Of a stretch of DNA of 64,000 bases, positions 14,820 to 25,331 are shown one piece after another. Under the pieces are notes generated by a model that was not told the DNA's origin, did no database searches, and saw nothing but the letters and a program-made list of their open reading frames with translations. A program made the position numbers and the translations under genes. Source of the stretch: Nissolia schottii (taxonomy: Eukaryota > Streptophyta > Magnoliopsida > Fabales > Fabaceae); NCBI GenBank assembly GCA_003254905.1, contig QANU01111459.1:89750-153749 (forward strand), given 5' to 3'. The first letter of the stretch is position 1. Every line of letters starts with the position of its first letter.

Positions 14820-17065
14820 GGGAGAACCTTGCATAGATTTTCTTTCCACACGTACGAATGGTTGAATTAAATTTCTGAGTTTGATATGGGTTGGTCGGAG
14901 TCGTCCCCCTTGCAAGAAGAGATTAAAAGCGCAGTTCGAGGTTGTGAGCCATCTAAAGTCCCACGGTTGGAAGGATATAATTTTACTTTTGTGAGGCAGA
15001 CGTAGCAAGTGCATGGTGGGGCTCCATTTGAGCAGCTCTGTTGAGGAATTTTTCACGACAGCAAGTGCGTGTCCCATGCAAGATTAGCAAATGTGATTGC
15101 GATTATAAAGAATTTTCGTCCAATAAGTATATACGGTGGGTGGGTGCACATGCAAAGCAATTTCCTAGATCCTCGCCAATAGATTAAGACATGTCATGCC
15201 TCATGCCTGGATTGGTGGAGGAAGCTCAAAGTGCTTTAATTTGTGACCCAACGTCATATCCTTGATGGTGCTCTTGTGGCTTCTGAAACCGTACGTGCAG
15301 TGGTTGTACAAGATCAGTAAGAACTTGATTTTCACATGGCGTATGATACAATGACGTTGATTTGGTGTTAGTAAGGTATGTGATTTGGTGAAAAATGGAG
15401 GGGATGGATTGCAACTTAATTAGCTTAGCATCAATGTCAATTATGGTACATGGAGCTTCTACTGAGCCTTTCAAGATGAAGAAGGACCTGCGTTAGGGGA
15501 TCCACTATCTCTATTTCTTTTTGTGCTAGTCACTAAAGTGTTGAATGTAAATGATCCAGAAGACTATGGAGATTGATATATAAAATTGAAGGGCTACAGG
15601 TTTGGAAGGCAAACGTCACGTTGTTGACTAATCTTCAATTTGTCGATGGTACCATTATTTTTTGTCCAGCTAAGCAAGAGATCCTCCTGAATTATAAGAG
15701 GTGGTTAGACTGTTTTGAAATTATGTCTGGTTTGCATATTAGTAATTATGAGAAGTCGTTTATAATTACAATGGGTTGTGGAGAGGCTGTGGTACAGGAA
15801 TTAACAAAAGCGTTTGGGTGTAGTCATGGGTCCCTCTTATTTAATTATCTTGGGATTCCGCTTGGTGCCTATCCAAGGATAGAGTTAGCATGTGAAATAA
15901 GGGGATGGAGAAAATAGAAAATAAGTGGAGCATGTGGAAGGCAAAAATTTTAATTAAGGCACGGAGCTGATACTCATTAAATCAGTAATTAATGGTCTTT
16001 TGCTGTATTATTTGAATCTTTTTAAGATGCTAAAATAAGTATTTAAATCTATTAAAGTGAGATCTTTCATTTTAAAAGATAAAATGAAATATTTCACTCT
16101 TACATTATTAAAGTAAAAATAAATCATACTGTCACTTAGAATCTAACTTTAAAAAATCCTTCCTTTGGCGACACAATTTTTTTGGAGTCAGCAGGGGGAA
16201 TGGTGTTCTGTTTGTTAAGTGGGGTATTATCTAGGGCCCGCGTCATTGGGGTAGCCTTGGGGTATGTGATTTGGTCCGTAAAAATTCTCTTTAAGTGGTG
16301 GATTCACTTTTTGATTTTTATTTTTCTTATATGAAGGGGATGAGTTATGAGAAAAAAGAAGCTCTATGCGAACATGCGAGTTTTATTGGAATCTCTGGTG
16401 TAAGTGGACCTATCTCTTCTTTGCATTTCTTGGGTAGATATATTTATAATCTGATTTCTAATACATCCTTTTTAGTAGGGCTATGTGTTCACTGTTTGAG
16501 GTTACAAGTTTTGGTGGAGTGATTTAGTCATGTGGTGTTTGCAAGCTATTGTTGGACGAGTGCTGTTGGTGTTGCTCGATCGGTAGTGTTGATTACGGTT
16601 TCCCTATGGTGATGCTTGTGTCCTTGCAGTAATTCTCCTTATAAAATGTGCTGCTACTCATTTCGAAAATTATGCCTGGTGGTTTGGTGTTGTTTCCATT
16701 CCTTTAATTCGATAGTGTTTGGTTTAGGGAACTAATTCTGATGCATTATTTCTGTGGCTATTAGTCATTGTATTCTTCGTTGTTTTAGGGTTTTTCTTAG
16801 GAGCGTAGTTCCCTTAATTTTGTATTCGTTGAATACTCTTTCCTTTTCTATGTTTTGTTCTATTGGATTTTTCATAAAGAGGCGTTTTGACGAGACTCAT
16901 GCAATGCGAGACAAGTTTTTTGGTGGGGCAGGCGGGCGGGGTTGGGCATGTGTTTGAAGTGTACATAGTTGTATTCAATGCTGGTGTTGGATGGGGAGGA
17001 CATTGTTGTTTTGTTGGCCGGTAGCATGTGCTTTGTTTTTTGCTGATAATGTTATTTACTGGAAA
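14820..17065 (+). mobile_element. Decayed L1-type LINE (reverse transcriptase remnant)
   Basis: Plus-strand translation, across stops and frameshifts, follows the order of a plant non-LTR reverse transcriptase. 'SPLQEEIKSAVRGCEPSK.PRLEGYNFTF' lies at 14900-14995, 'KNFRPIS' near 15105, 'ILDGALVASE' at 15255-15290, 'AYDTM' near 15340, 'GDPLS.FLFVL' near 15500, 'LQFVDGTIIFC' at 15627-15665 and 'FNYLGIPLGAYPR' at 15840-15878. The catalytic box, normally FADD, reads FVDG. Downstream, pieces like 'LIKSVINGLLLYY' (~15975) and 'GGLGVCDLV' (~16250) continue the same ORF2. The endonuclease half is absent, so the copy is 5'-truncated. The 3' limit is approximate, placed at a short A-rich stretch near 17060. 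Confidence 0.85.
15573..15917 (+). pseudogene. LINE reverse transcriptase fragment (palm/thumb part)
   Basis: The longest open piece of the LINE remnant, about 114 codons. It covers the catalytic YADD/FADD region (here FVDG, so inactive) and the following 'NYKRWLDCFEIMSGL' and 'NYLGIPLGA' blocks typical of plant L1 ORF2 proteins. The preceding RT blocks lie upstream in other frames. It is a relic and not a host gene. Confidence 0.85.
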
Positions 17066-19212
17066 AAAAATGTAAATGGATTAATAAGAAAATATAGTTA
17101 ATAAAAGTTATACGTTTTATAACTTTATATATAAATATGAATTTCTAATATAAAGTGTTTTTTTTTACATGACAGCTATTACTAATAAAGTTACATATTT
17201 GTTTAAGAGATACTGAAATTAAAGTCATATGTGAATCAAACTATCTTTAGATGCTCCAACCCATGGGAAAACAAGGGAAAGGAGAGGCTAGTATAATTAT
17301 TTTAGAGAGGAATGTATCTTTTTATGTGTAATTTTATAAGATATGATTATGTAATTTTTTATCATCAATTTAAAATATAAAATTCATATATGACATAAAC
17401 AATAAAAAATTAATAATAAAAATTACACGTAATATTATCATGTAAAAATTACATGTGAGAGGGTCTATTCTATTTTAGAGTCAATCTGTACAATTATAAA
17501 AATACTGTACCGGTTTACGTATTTTTAAATGTTTAGGAGTAAAATATGTATAACCTATAGTTCCAGGGTGAAAATGCTTCCCTGTATTATAATCATACAT
17601 TAAAATATAATAGACATCAAGAAAACTAGAACAATAACAGCAAGGACCGCATCTCTATGCCCCAGGAACAATATTCCTCTTGCAACTTGCAAAACAGTAG
17701 AGCGAAGAAAGGGGTATCTATGTTTTTAGCTCCTAATTAAACATGCAGAGCTTACACTACAATAAGCCTTGAATGAAAGCAAAGGCATTGATGGTTTTCA
17801 CCTTGATGGGCGCTCCTAAGCTTTTAGCCCTCCAAGGAACAAGAAAGCGAATAACGAAAATCCTCTTCTTATCAACTCTCAGCTGCAATAGAACTCTGCA
17901 CCGTCGGATCAAAAACTCCATCTGTCAGCATTCTTCTGCAATCTTGATCTTGCCTCTGCCCCTTCGCATCGTTTCAGACTGGAGATGGATGGATATTATT
18001 CATCCCAAACCAAACACCAGAACAAAGAAAATTAAAATTTAATTTTAAAAAACCCAAGAAGACAAAAGATTGAAAAAGTATATATATAATATAATATATA
18101 CTTTCCTATTAAAAGTTATATAAAAAAATAAGAAAAATGTTTGATAGTAATATTTTTTAAATAAGAAAAATGTTTGATAGTAATATTTTTTTTAGTTCAT
18201 TAACTAATAAATTATTGGATAAACATTAAGGAGCTTGGTTTTCATATAAATGAATATACAAATTTGATTCACATAAAACGCACTTGTTAAAAGGAGAGAA
18301 TAATGTTTAATGATTTTTTTTAAACTATGAGAATAATGTCTTTTATAGTTTTATTTTAAAAAAATACTTTTTAGCCTAACTTAATTTTTTATTTATTCAC
18401 ACATACACTTATTAAAATTTAAATTAAAATTGATTAAAATTTAAATTAAAATTGATGAGATAAATAGATATATATTTATATACATCTATGAGTCTTACTT
18501 TTATCAAAATTTAAGAGTATTAATATGTTGTGATTATTTGTGATTAAAAATTAATCATATATTTCACTAACGTTAATTATTTATTAATTAAATTTAAAAA
18601 TAAATTATAATTATTAAAATATAAAGAAATACTTATATGTTTATAAAAATTTGGTACCAAAAAATGACCACATATATTACTAAAAAATAAAATTTTTATT
18701 AATATTGATTAGTTGAAACAGTTTGACACCTATTTTTAAGTAAGATTTTAAATTTGATTTTTATAAATAAAAAAACAAAAGCTAAAAGAGGTCTATTCTC
18801 ACGGGAGACCAATGCGAATCAATTCCAGCAATTTCGAAAAAAAGAAAGAAAAAGATTCTAATCACTTGTTCTCAAATAATAAAAAGCTAATTTTTGCTCT
18901 CACAGTTGAGTGAATTGGGAAACCTTTGTATGCTGCTACTCTTTTCCCTCAAGTGGTGTTTCCAAAGCATGGGCAGTAGGACAAAAACTGCAGGGTTCTT
19001 CCATATCTCTCTCTCTATCCAGTTGTTCCCATTATTTATTACTTCTGAGACCTCTTCTTTTTCCCTCTCAACAGTCTTGTCTGACTGTCTTTTTCTCAAG
19101 TGCTCTCTAACCCCTTCCTCCCCACTGCCCTTCAAAACAAACTTTGCAGGCTTTGCTGTCAGAATCCCCCCTCCCCCCCCTCTTTCTCTCTCTCTCTCTG
19201 CTATCTGCCAAA
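17066..19212. other. Intergenic spacer upstream of the GRF gene
   Basis: AT-rich, with two short perfect tandem duplications: a ~33-bp unit around 18126-18191 (ATAAGAAAAATGTTTGATAG repeated) and a 22-bp unit around 18411-18455. The open frame at 17773-18042 is not recognisable. The last few hundred bases should contain the GRF promoter. Confidence 0.55.
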
Positions 19213-19213
19213 G

Positions 19214-19220
19214 ATATAAA
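19214..19220 (+). promoter_or_regulatory. Candidate TATA box of the GRF gene
   Basis: ATATAAA lies about 200 bp before the GRF start codon and just after a CT-rich tract. It is the best TATA-like match on that side. This placement is inferred from position alone; no transcript data support it. Confidence 0.3.
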
Positions 19221-19384
19221 GGAACCCACAGAGGTCACTTCACAATCCTTTTATTTTATTTTATTCATTATTTTAACAACGAACTTAAGTCTTTACTTTA
19301 CACCATCCACCAACACACCAAACGGAGTTAGTGAAATTTAGCACAGGCTAAAACCAAAAAGCAAGCAAAAAAAAACTTGGTATA

Positions 19385-19385
<1 letters not shown>

Positions 19386-19421
<36 letters not shown>
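19386..19421 (+). repeat. (CT)n tract abutting the GRF start codon
   Basis: A pyrimidine run of about 16 CT units ends directly at the ATG at 19422, so it would form the last part of the 5' UTR. CT-rich leaders are common in plant genes. Length changes here could alter leader length and translation. Confidence 0.9.
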
Positions 19422-19423
<2 letters not shown>

Positions 19424-21696
19424 GGACTTCCATCTGAAGCAATGGAGAAACCAACATGAGTCAGAGGAACAACATTCTACAAAGATGCCAAAACTACTCC
19501 CAGAATCCCATCCTCATGATCATCATCATCAACAGCCACAATCGCCTGCCAGCTCCTCTGCTCTCCCCTTGTTTGTACCTGAACCCAACAGCAGCAGCAA
19601 AGTCAGCTCCCTGTCAGATTCATCACCTACTACTAACACCAGATTTCAGAGTAAGTTTTCCCTATTTCTTTTTCAAGTTTCTCCCTTTTTGCTCGTTTGT
19701 GACAGAAAGAAAAACCCAAAGAAAGTTTGATTAGCTTCTGGCCTGAAGTTGCTTACTTTTCAAGTATGCTAGCTTGGAACTCACCTTTCTTCTTTTGGAC
19801 TCACCATTTTTATTTGGTTCTTATCCTACGTTTGCTCCTTTTCCCTTTTATGGATTGTGCCCTTTCTCTTTCTCTCTCTGGCCTTTATCATTATAATGTT
19901 ATAATGTCTATTATTATGTAGGAGGGATGGGGAGTTATTTCAGCTTGGCTCAGTGGCAGGAGCTTGAGCTGCAGGCCTTGATATTCAGGTACATGTTGGC
20001 CGGTGCTGCTGTTCCTCCTGAGCTCCTTCAACCAATCAAGAAGAGCCTCCTCCATTCCCATCCCTACTTCCTCCATCACCCTCTCCAACATTATCAACCT
20101 GCAGCTTGTAAGTTTTCATGTAGGTTTTTTTTTTTTCTTCTTTTCTTCTTTGTATTATTAATATCCGGACTCCACTAATAATGAGATTGACTAATTGTCC
20201 AACACAAGGTTTTTTTCCTCTCCTTTGAGATACCCTTTGGGAAGGGGACAAACTTACCTACTCCGACCAACATTGGTTTCGTAGTTTCCATGTATATAAA
20301 TACATGTTATGCTGAAAATAAAATTTTCATTTTCATGATTATTCATTATGGCCGCAGAAAAACTTTTTCTTCCTTATTTTCATGCAAGATTCTCAGTGAA
20401 CAAGAAAAGTTAACATTTTGGGCATACTTGTAATTGCATCATGGTTGAAATCAAGGTATAAGGGTAGATTTTGAACATGTTTTGTTATGGTTGGTTGCAT
20501 CATCACAGTGTTGCAATCAGGGTATTGGGGGAGAGCAGCCATGGATCCGGAGCCGGGGCGTTGCCGGAGGACGGACGGGAAGAAGTGGCGGTGCTCGAGG
20601 GAGGTGGTGGTGGGTCAGAAGTACTGCGAGCGCCACGTGCACAGAGGTCGAAACCGTTCAAGAAAGCCTGTGGAACTACCCACACCAACCGGTGGAGGCG
20701 GTGCTTCTTCACCGCCTCTGGCCACTGCATCTTTGAAATCCCCATTCGATCTCCTTCACCTTAATAATGATCGGTAATCTTCCTCTCTTTTCTGTATTTA
20801 ATGAGTGGTTATGAATGGTAGCATTAATTAAGGTTTTTACCTTGAACTATAATAATGAGTACTTACAATAAAAGGCAATCAGTAGTGTGGGAGCTTTGCT
20901 TTTGCTTTTGCTTTGGAAAAGGGTGACTAAAACTGTTGCTTCTATGTGGGCTTGATGTTAGTAATTTGGTGGGGCATGGTTAGTTTCAACAATTTCTAAT
21001 CTGTGGGTCTTGGAGTACATTTCAGAAAGTAGGTTTGAGTTTGATTCTCTCTAATGAACAAGTAATCAGAGGAGTTAGGAGGATATGTTGACCGACTGAT
21101 GCCTGACTAGTATGGGGCCAATCCTCAATTAAGGACATGCTTGGGGAAAAGCTCGAGATCCCCAACCGTTTCTTTTCAAGCTAAATGTAGAAATCATCTT
21201 GTCTTGGTTGATATTTATTTTGAATGTGTTGGTTGCTGGGGCCCTCCTGTGTAGGTCCACCGGGCCCGAGGACGAAAACCAAACTGGTGGTCATCATCAT
21301 GTGGGTGGCCACATGCTGAGGCATTTCTTTGATGATTGGCCGCGCTCACTGCAGCAAGAGGGGCCTGACAATGCTGAAAGCAACGGAAGGAGGATGAACT
21401 CGGGGACAAGCCTCTCTATTTCGATGCCCGGGAATGCTGCTACTTGGTCGGACGTGTCATTGAAGCTGTCAACTGGCTACGGGGAGGATCCTTGTCCAAG
21501 GAATGGGAATGGGAATGTGGACCAACTGCAGTTGAATTGGGGCGGGGGGGGATGGACTACGGGGAACCAAGTGCCTTCAATGGGAGGACCACTTGCAGAG
21601 GTACTCAGATCATCCACTTCTTCTTCTTCACCCACAAGCGTTCTGCATCGGTTGCCTCGTGCTTCTGCCTCTCAGACCAGCTTCATTACCACCTAG
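19422..21696 (+). CDS. Growth-regulating factor (GRF) transcription factor, GRF3/GRF4-like
   Basis: Four exons join in phase: 19422-19650, 19922-20107, 20509-20773 and 21255-21696 (1122 nt, 373 aa); all introns are GT-AG. Residues ~82-117 form the QLQ domain ([18 protein letters not shown], then GAAVPPELL), which binds GIF coactivators. Residues ~152-194 form the WRC domain: basic stretch [17 protein letters not shown] with Cys157, Cys167, Cys178 and His181 of the zinc motif, for DNA binding. [11 protein letters not shown] (248-258), [17 protein letters not shown] and SPTSVLH near the C-terminus are shared with Arabidopsis GRF3/GRF4. GRFs are nuclear proteins promoting cell proliferation in leaves and other organs. 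A miR396 site lies in exon 3. The start was chosen because MDFHLKQWR matches the usual GRF N-terminus. The gene appears intact; assignment to the GRF family is firm, the exact paralogue is not. Confidence 0.96.
20654..20675 (+). promoter_or_regulatory. miR396 target site in GRF mRNA
   Basis: A 22-nt stretch in exon 3, covering the end of codon 187 to codon 194 (..RSRKPVE), is complementary to miR396. It contains TTCAAGAAAGCCTGTGGAA, including the extra C that makes the single bulge typical of GRF targets. In other plants miR396 cleaves GRF transcripts here, lowering their level as organs mature. The site looks intact, so this gene should be under miR396 control. Confidence 0.93.
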
Positions 21697-22774
21697 TTTT
21701 ACTCAGTTGGTGCTCCTATTAAGTCGCCGGATTTTTCCTCTTTTTGTTTTTTGTTTTGTTTTGTTTTGGGTTCGAGCATTCTTGACAATCCACGTGTGTA
21801 GCCTTCTATCAATCCTACCGACTTATTTTCTTGTTTCAAAGAAATGGGGCATGACATCCTCTTGTGCATTGCACGTGATAACATTTCCTTTCCTTGGAGC
21901 TACTATTTACATATTTACATATACTTAAATTACTTTATTTTTCAGCTTGATTGTTTACTAGCCAGTAAATCGTCTTTGGCAGACGAGAATAGCGTAAGCT
22001 TTCACCAGCTCCAAACTTCCCAACGTACTTTCAATTGCCTATTTGAGCGAAATTTTTTTGCTACTTGGTCGGCCCATAATAGAAGTATAGATGAAAATGA
22101 ACAAAGCGAGGCTGCTATTGTGTTATTATTATTAAAGTTTTATTAAGAAAACTCGTTAATGAACCAATAAATAAAATTATTTTTTATGTCCTTAACAGAT
22201 GTCCGTGCAAATATCCTAAAGTTATGATAAAAAAAGAAAGTGGTCTTCAAAGGAAAAGAAAGAGAAAAACTTAAGAGATTTTTTTCTTATCCTTAATTGT
22301 GAGCAATAAAATAGAAAAGAAAAAGAAAATCAAGTGGTTAATAATGCCTTTTTTATTTATAAATTTATCATTTATAAAATAATTAATATATTTATAAAAA
22401 TAATACTTCAATATTTTAATACAAAAAAGAGAATAAATTACCTTAAAATTTAATTAAAAATCTCCAATATTTTAAAAAAGTCATGAAACTAGGTCTCTTA
22501 GAGTTAATAAAAAAGTCAAGTGAAATTTGCCGATAAAATGTCAAATTTTCCTCCCCTCCCTTCTGTCCCTAAAACAAACTCGTTAGCTTAAGTTCATTTG
22601 TTAGCTTTTTCATTATTATTAATGTAGACTTGTTACATGTACATCATTTTATATGCCATCATACTATTGCCACATTAAATACGTTTGAGTCCCACTGCGA
22701 ATCTCCACTCTGTCCTTAAACGTGCACGCACATGTGATTCACATAAAATTGTTTGTGCTTCTTAGTTTCCATTC
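21697..22774. other. GRF 3' flank and spacer
   Basis: The first few hundred bases should include the GRF 3' UTR (T-rich, with GTTTT repeats near 21745). The rest is AT-rich spacer with no recognisable gene. Confidence 0.5.
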
Positions 22775-23070
22775 ACGTGCACAAACGTTAACAACATGAA
22801 AAACATATTATACTGTGAATAATTTCAGTCCATAAACATTAACATGAAAAACATATTATGGTGTGAATAATTTAAGTGCACAAACATTAACCTGAAAAAC
22901 ACATTACACTGAATATTTTCAGTTCACAAATTTTAGCAATATAAGAGCATAAACATTAACATAAAACACATTATACTATAAACAATTTCAGTGCACAAAC
23001 TTTAACAACACAAGTACACAAACATTAACATGAAAAATACATTATACTGTGAATAATTTTAATACACACT
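22775..23070. repeat. Tandem repeat, unit ~48 bp, about six imperfect copies
   Basis: The block 'CACAAACATTAACATGAAAA' followed by 'ACATTATACTGTGAATAATTT' recurs with spacing of about 46-51 bp from 22777 onward (for example at 22777, 22828, 22876, 22991). Copies differ by substitutions and small indels. No coding potential. Confidence 0.8.
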
Positions 23071-23359
23071 TAAATCACCATTTGTACAAGGTAGACCTCG
23101 TTCATTTCCAAAAAAAATTCAACCTTTTATCATCTTAATTTTATTTTATTCAAACCACCTCAATGTAATGCAGGGAAATGGCAAATCTTCCAAAGATCAA
23201 ATTTGAAATGATGGGAGGAAAATGAAGAGGATGACAATCATGGAGAGAGAGAAAAAATACAAAAAAAGTCGAGAATGAGGAGAGGAAGAAGAGAAAAAAT
23301 ACGAAAAAAAAGTGTGAAAGAGAAGATGAAAGGAGAAGAGAGAAATACAAAAATTAATA

Positions 23360-23368
23360 TAATATATA
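23360..23368. repeat. Left 9-bp target site duplication of the Pack-MULE
   Basis: TAATATATA, repeated exactly at 24779-24787 on the other side of the element. Nine-bp duplications are the signature of Mutator-like transposases. Confidence 0.9.
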
Positions 23369-24778
23369 GGGTTAATTAAGTTTTTAGTCCCGATAAAATG
23401 ATAAAGTTTAGTTTTAGTCTCTCAGTAGAGATTTTAGTCCTTGTAAATTTTGGAAGTTTGATTTTGGTCCCTGTGGATGTTTGGGGGTTGACGGTGACGA
23501 CCTGGCAGTTAACGTCGCGGACGTGGCGTGCCACGTGGCATAACTCGGTTGTATACCCGTCCTTGATATATGACCCGACTCGGTTTTTTTTTTAAAAAAA
23601 AAAATCAATTACCAAAACCCAAATCCACCCACCCAAAAATCTGAAATCCCTAAATCCACCCAACCACCACCCCTCTCCCCGTGCCTCTCTGCTCCTCTCC
23701 GTTTCCCCCCATCGTCTTCCCTAAGCTCGTCGTGCTCCTCTCCCCACGTCGCCTGTCTTCTCTCTCATCTCTATCGTCTATCGTCCCTCTCTCTCGTCCG
23801 TCGGAGTCTCTGATCCAGCGCAGCGCCTCCACGGAGTCTTCGAAGGCCATGGGCAAGCGGTGCTCCGGTGCGAGGTGGTACTCGACAAAAACGATGACGG
23901 ATTTGGTGGCCTTGGCCATGCAGACGCAGAAGTCATGGAAGTAAGTGGAGGCGGCGCTGTGGAAGATGAAGCCGCCGCCGTGGTAGAAGACGACGAGGGG
24001 GAACTTGTGGTGAGGGGGGTTGTGATCCAGTGCTTCACAGGGAAGGTAGATCCGGGCCCAGGTGTGTATGGATTGGCTGATTGGAAGGTCTTAGAGAGGA
24101 CCAGTGTGTGGATATTAGGATAAGGTGAAGGAGAGCTGTTGGAAGGGGGATCTAAGCAAGTGAGGGTTTCGTTAAGGTTTAGGATAATGTGGAGTAGCTT
24201 GAATGAATCTAGTGGAGGTGAGGATTCCTCTACTTTTGAGGACTCAATTGCCATGGACGAGTTCACTGTGAAGAGAAGAAGGTACAAGGAGAATGCAATG
24301 GTGACAACACCACAGTGCTTGGAATGAGGGGACATGGTTGATAGGGCAAGGAAACTATTGGAGGTCGATGAACTAGTAAAGAGAATGGATCTTGAGCGAT
24401 TTTTGATGCATTTGCTCTGTTCTTTGAGCCCCACTAGGTCGATGAACTAGTAAAGGTCGATAGGGCATGGCGGGAGTGAGGGGAAATGGAGAGGAGCAGA
24501 AAGGTAGGGGGAGAGGGGTAGTGGTTGGGTGAATTTAGGAATTTCAAATTTTGGGAAGAGTGAATTTGAGAATTTGGAGTTATATATCAAGGACGAGTAT
24601 ACAACCAAGTTATGCCACGTGGCCCACGTCCACAACGTTAACTGCTACGTCATCACCGTCAACCCCAAAACATCTACAAGGACCAAAACCAAACTTTCAA
24701 AATTTACAAGGACTAAAATCTCTACTAAGGAAGTAAAACTAAACTCTCATTTTACAATGGCTAAAAACTTAATTACCC
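23369..24778. mobile_element. Pack-MULE carrying a carboxylesterase gene fragment
   Basis: A 1410-bp element with terminal inverted repeats of about 200 bp (roughly 23369-23575 and 24578-24778). They begin GGGTTAATTAAGTTTTTAG on the left and end CTAAAAACTTAATTACCC on the right; both contain CCACGTGGCA near the inner end. Perfect 9-bp target duplications (TAATATATA) flank it. There is no transposase, so it is non-autonomous. The interior is GC-richer than its surroundings and contains a piece of a host esterase gene on the minus strand. The TIRs resemble those of the foldback element at 9190-10403. Confidence 0.93.
23800..24205 (-). pseudogene. Captured fragment of an HSL-type carboxylesterase (CXE) gene
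   Basis: Minus-strand translation reads like the N-terminal third of plant CXE proteins, relatives of the GID1 receptor. It starts with an LHIILNLNETLTCL segment, then TWARIYLP, FPLVVFYHGGGFIFHSAAST (the HGGG oxyanion-hole motif) and VIVFVEYHLAPEHRLPMAFE with DSVEALRWI following. One base appears missing after 'VLSK' (about 24090), putting the two halves in different frames. The fragment stops before the GDSAGG serine motif and the catalytic Asp/His, so no active enzyme can be made. It sits wholly inside the Pack-MULE, which explains its presence without the rest of the gene. Confidence 0.88.
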
Positions 24779-24787
24779 TAATATATA
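24779..24787. repeat. Right 9-bp target site duplication of the Pack-MULE
   Basis: TAATATATA, identical to the copy at 23360-23368. Confidence 0.9.
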
Positions 24788-25331
24788 TGATGACAAAACA
24801 ATGACATATTTCAGAATATAACATGAAACATTTTTGTAGTTATTATTATTATTAAACAGATGGTAAACGTAACACCATTGTACGAGATTTTGTTTTTGAC
24901 CGAGTATAGTTTATTTGATTTGCACGGCAAAAACCACTTCGTATTACTGGACTCAACTTTTAAAATCTGAAGGAGAGATCTTTAAAAGCCTCCCGCAAAA
25001 TTTTCCGGGGTAATAAATCCCTCCTCGGATGCTTTGCACTTGCTGAAGATCGATTGGTTCATACTGCTACTTTGTAGAGATCAAACATCTGGAAAGCAAA
25101 AACAGAAAGCTTCGCGTGCTATACGTAACTTACCTAGCAAGACACACGTACACGATTTTGACGTAAGTATGCTGCTTCTTCACATAGGACTGATATTCTG
25201 CTTCAGTTCGGCTTCTTTCCTGTTTCAGAGTTGGTTAAACCAACGGACTTGTTTGTTGGCTAGTTCGAACTGGGGAGTTATTGCATCTTATGCCATTCAG
25301 CATTTGGCACATTTATCCCACAAACTTGCCA
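24788..25331. other. Spacer and probable 3' UTR of the branching enzyme gene
   Basis: No gene recognised. The right part lies just downstream of the minus-strand stop codon at 25332-25334 and should include that gene's 3' UTR. Confidence 0.5.

Noticed and set aside
14751-15077. Minus-strand open frame of 108 codons
   Set aside because: The plus strand here encodes the recognisable LINE segment EEIKSAV..GYNFTF; the minus frame has no match.
15226-15474. Minus-strand open frame of 82 codons in the LINE
   Set aside because: It is a shadow of the plus-strand reverse transcriptase remnant.
17640-18045. Minus-strand segment RGRGKIKIAE resembling the first residues of a MADS box
   Set aside because: The similarity ends after about ten residues, stops follow, and no other MADS-box blocks are present. 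Probably chance.
18894-19331. Plus-strand open frame of 145 codons before the GRF gene
   Set aside because: Ser/Leu/Phe-rich translation of CT-rich promoter and leader sequence; no domain.
23681-24123. Plus-strand open frames within the Pack-MULE
   Set aside because: They lie antisense to the carboxylesterase fragment and match nothing recognisable.
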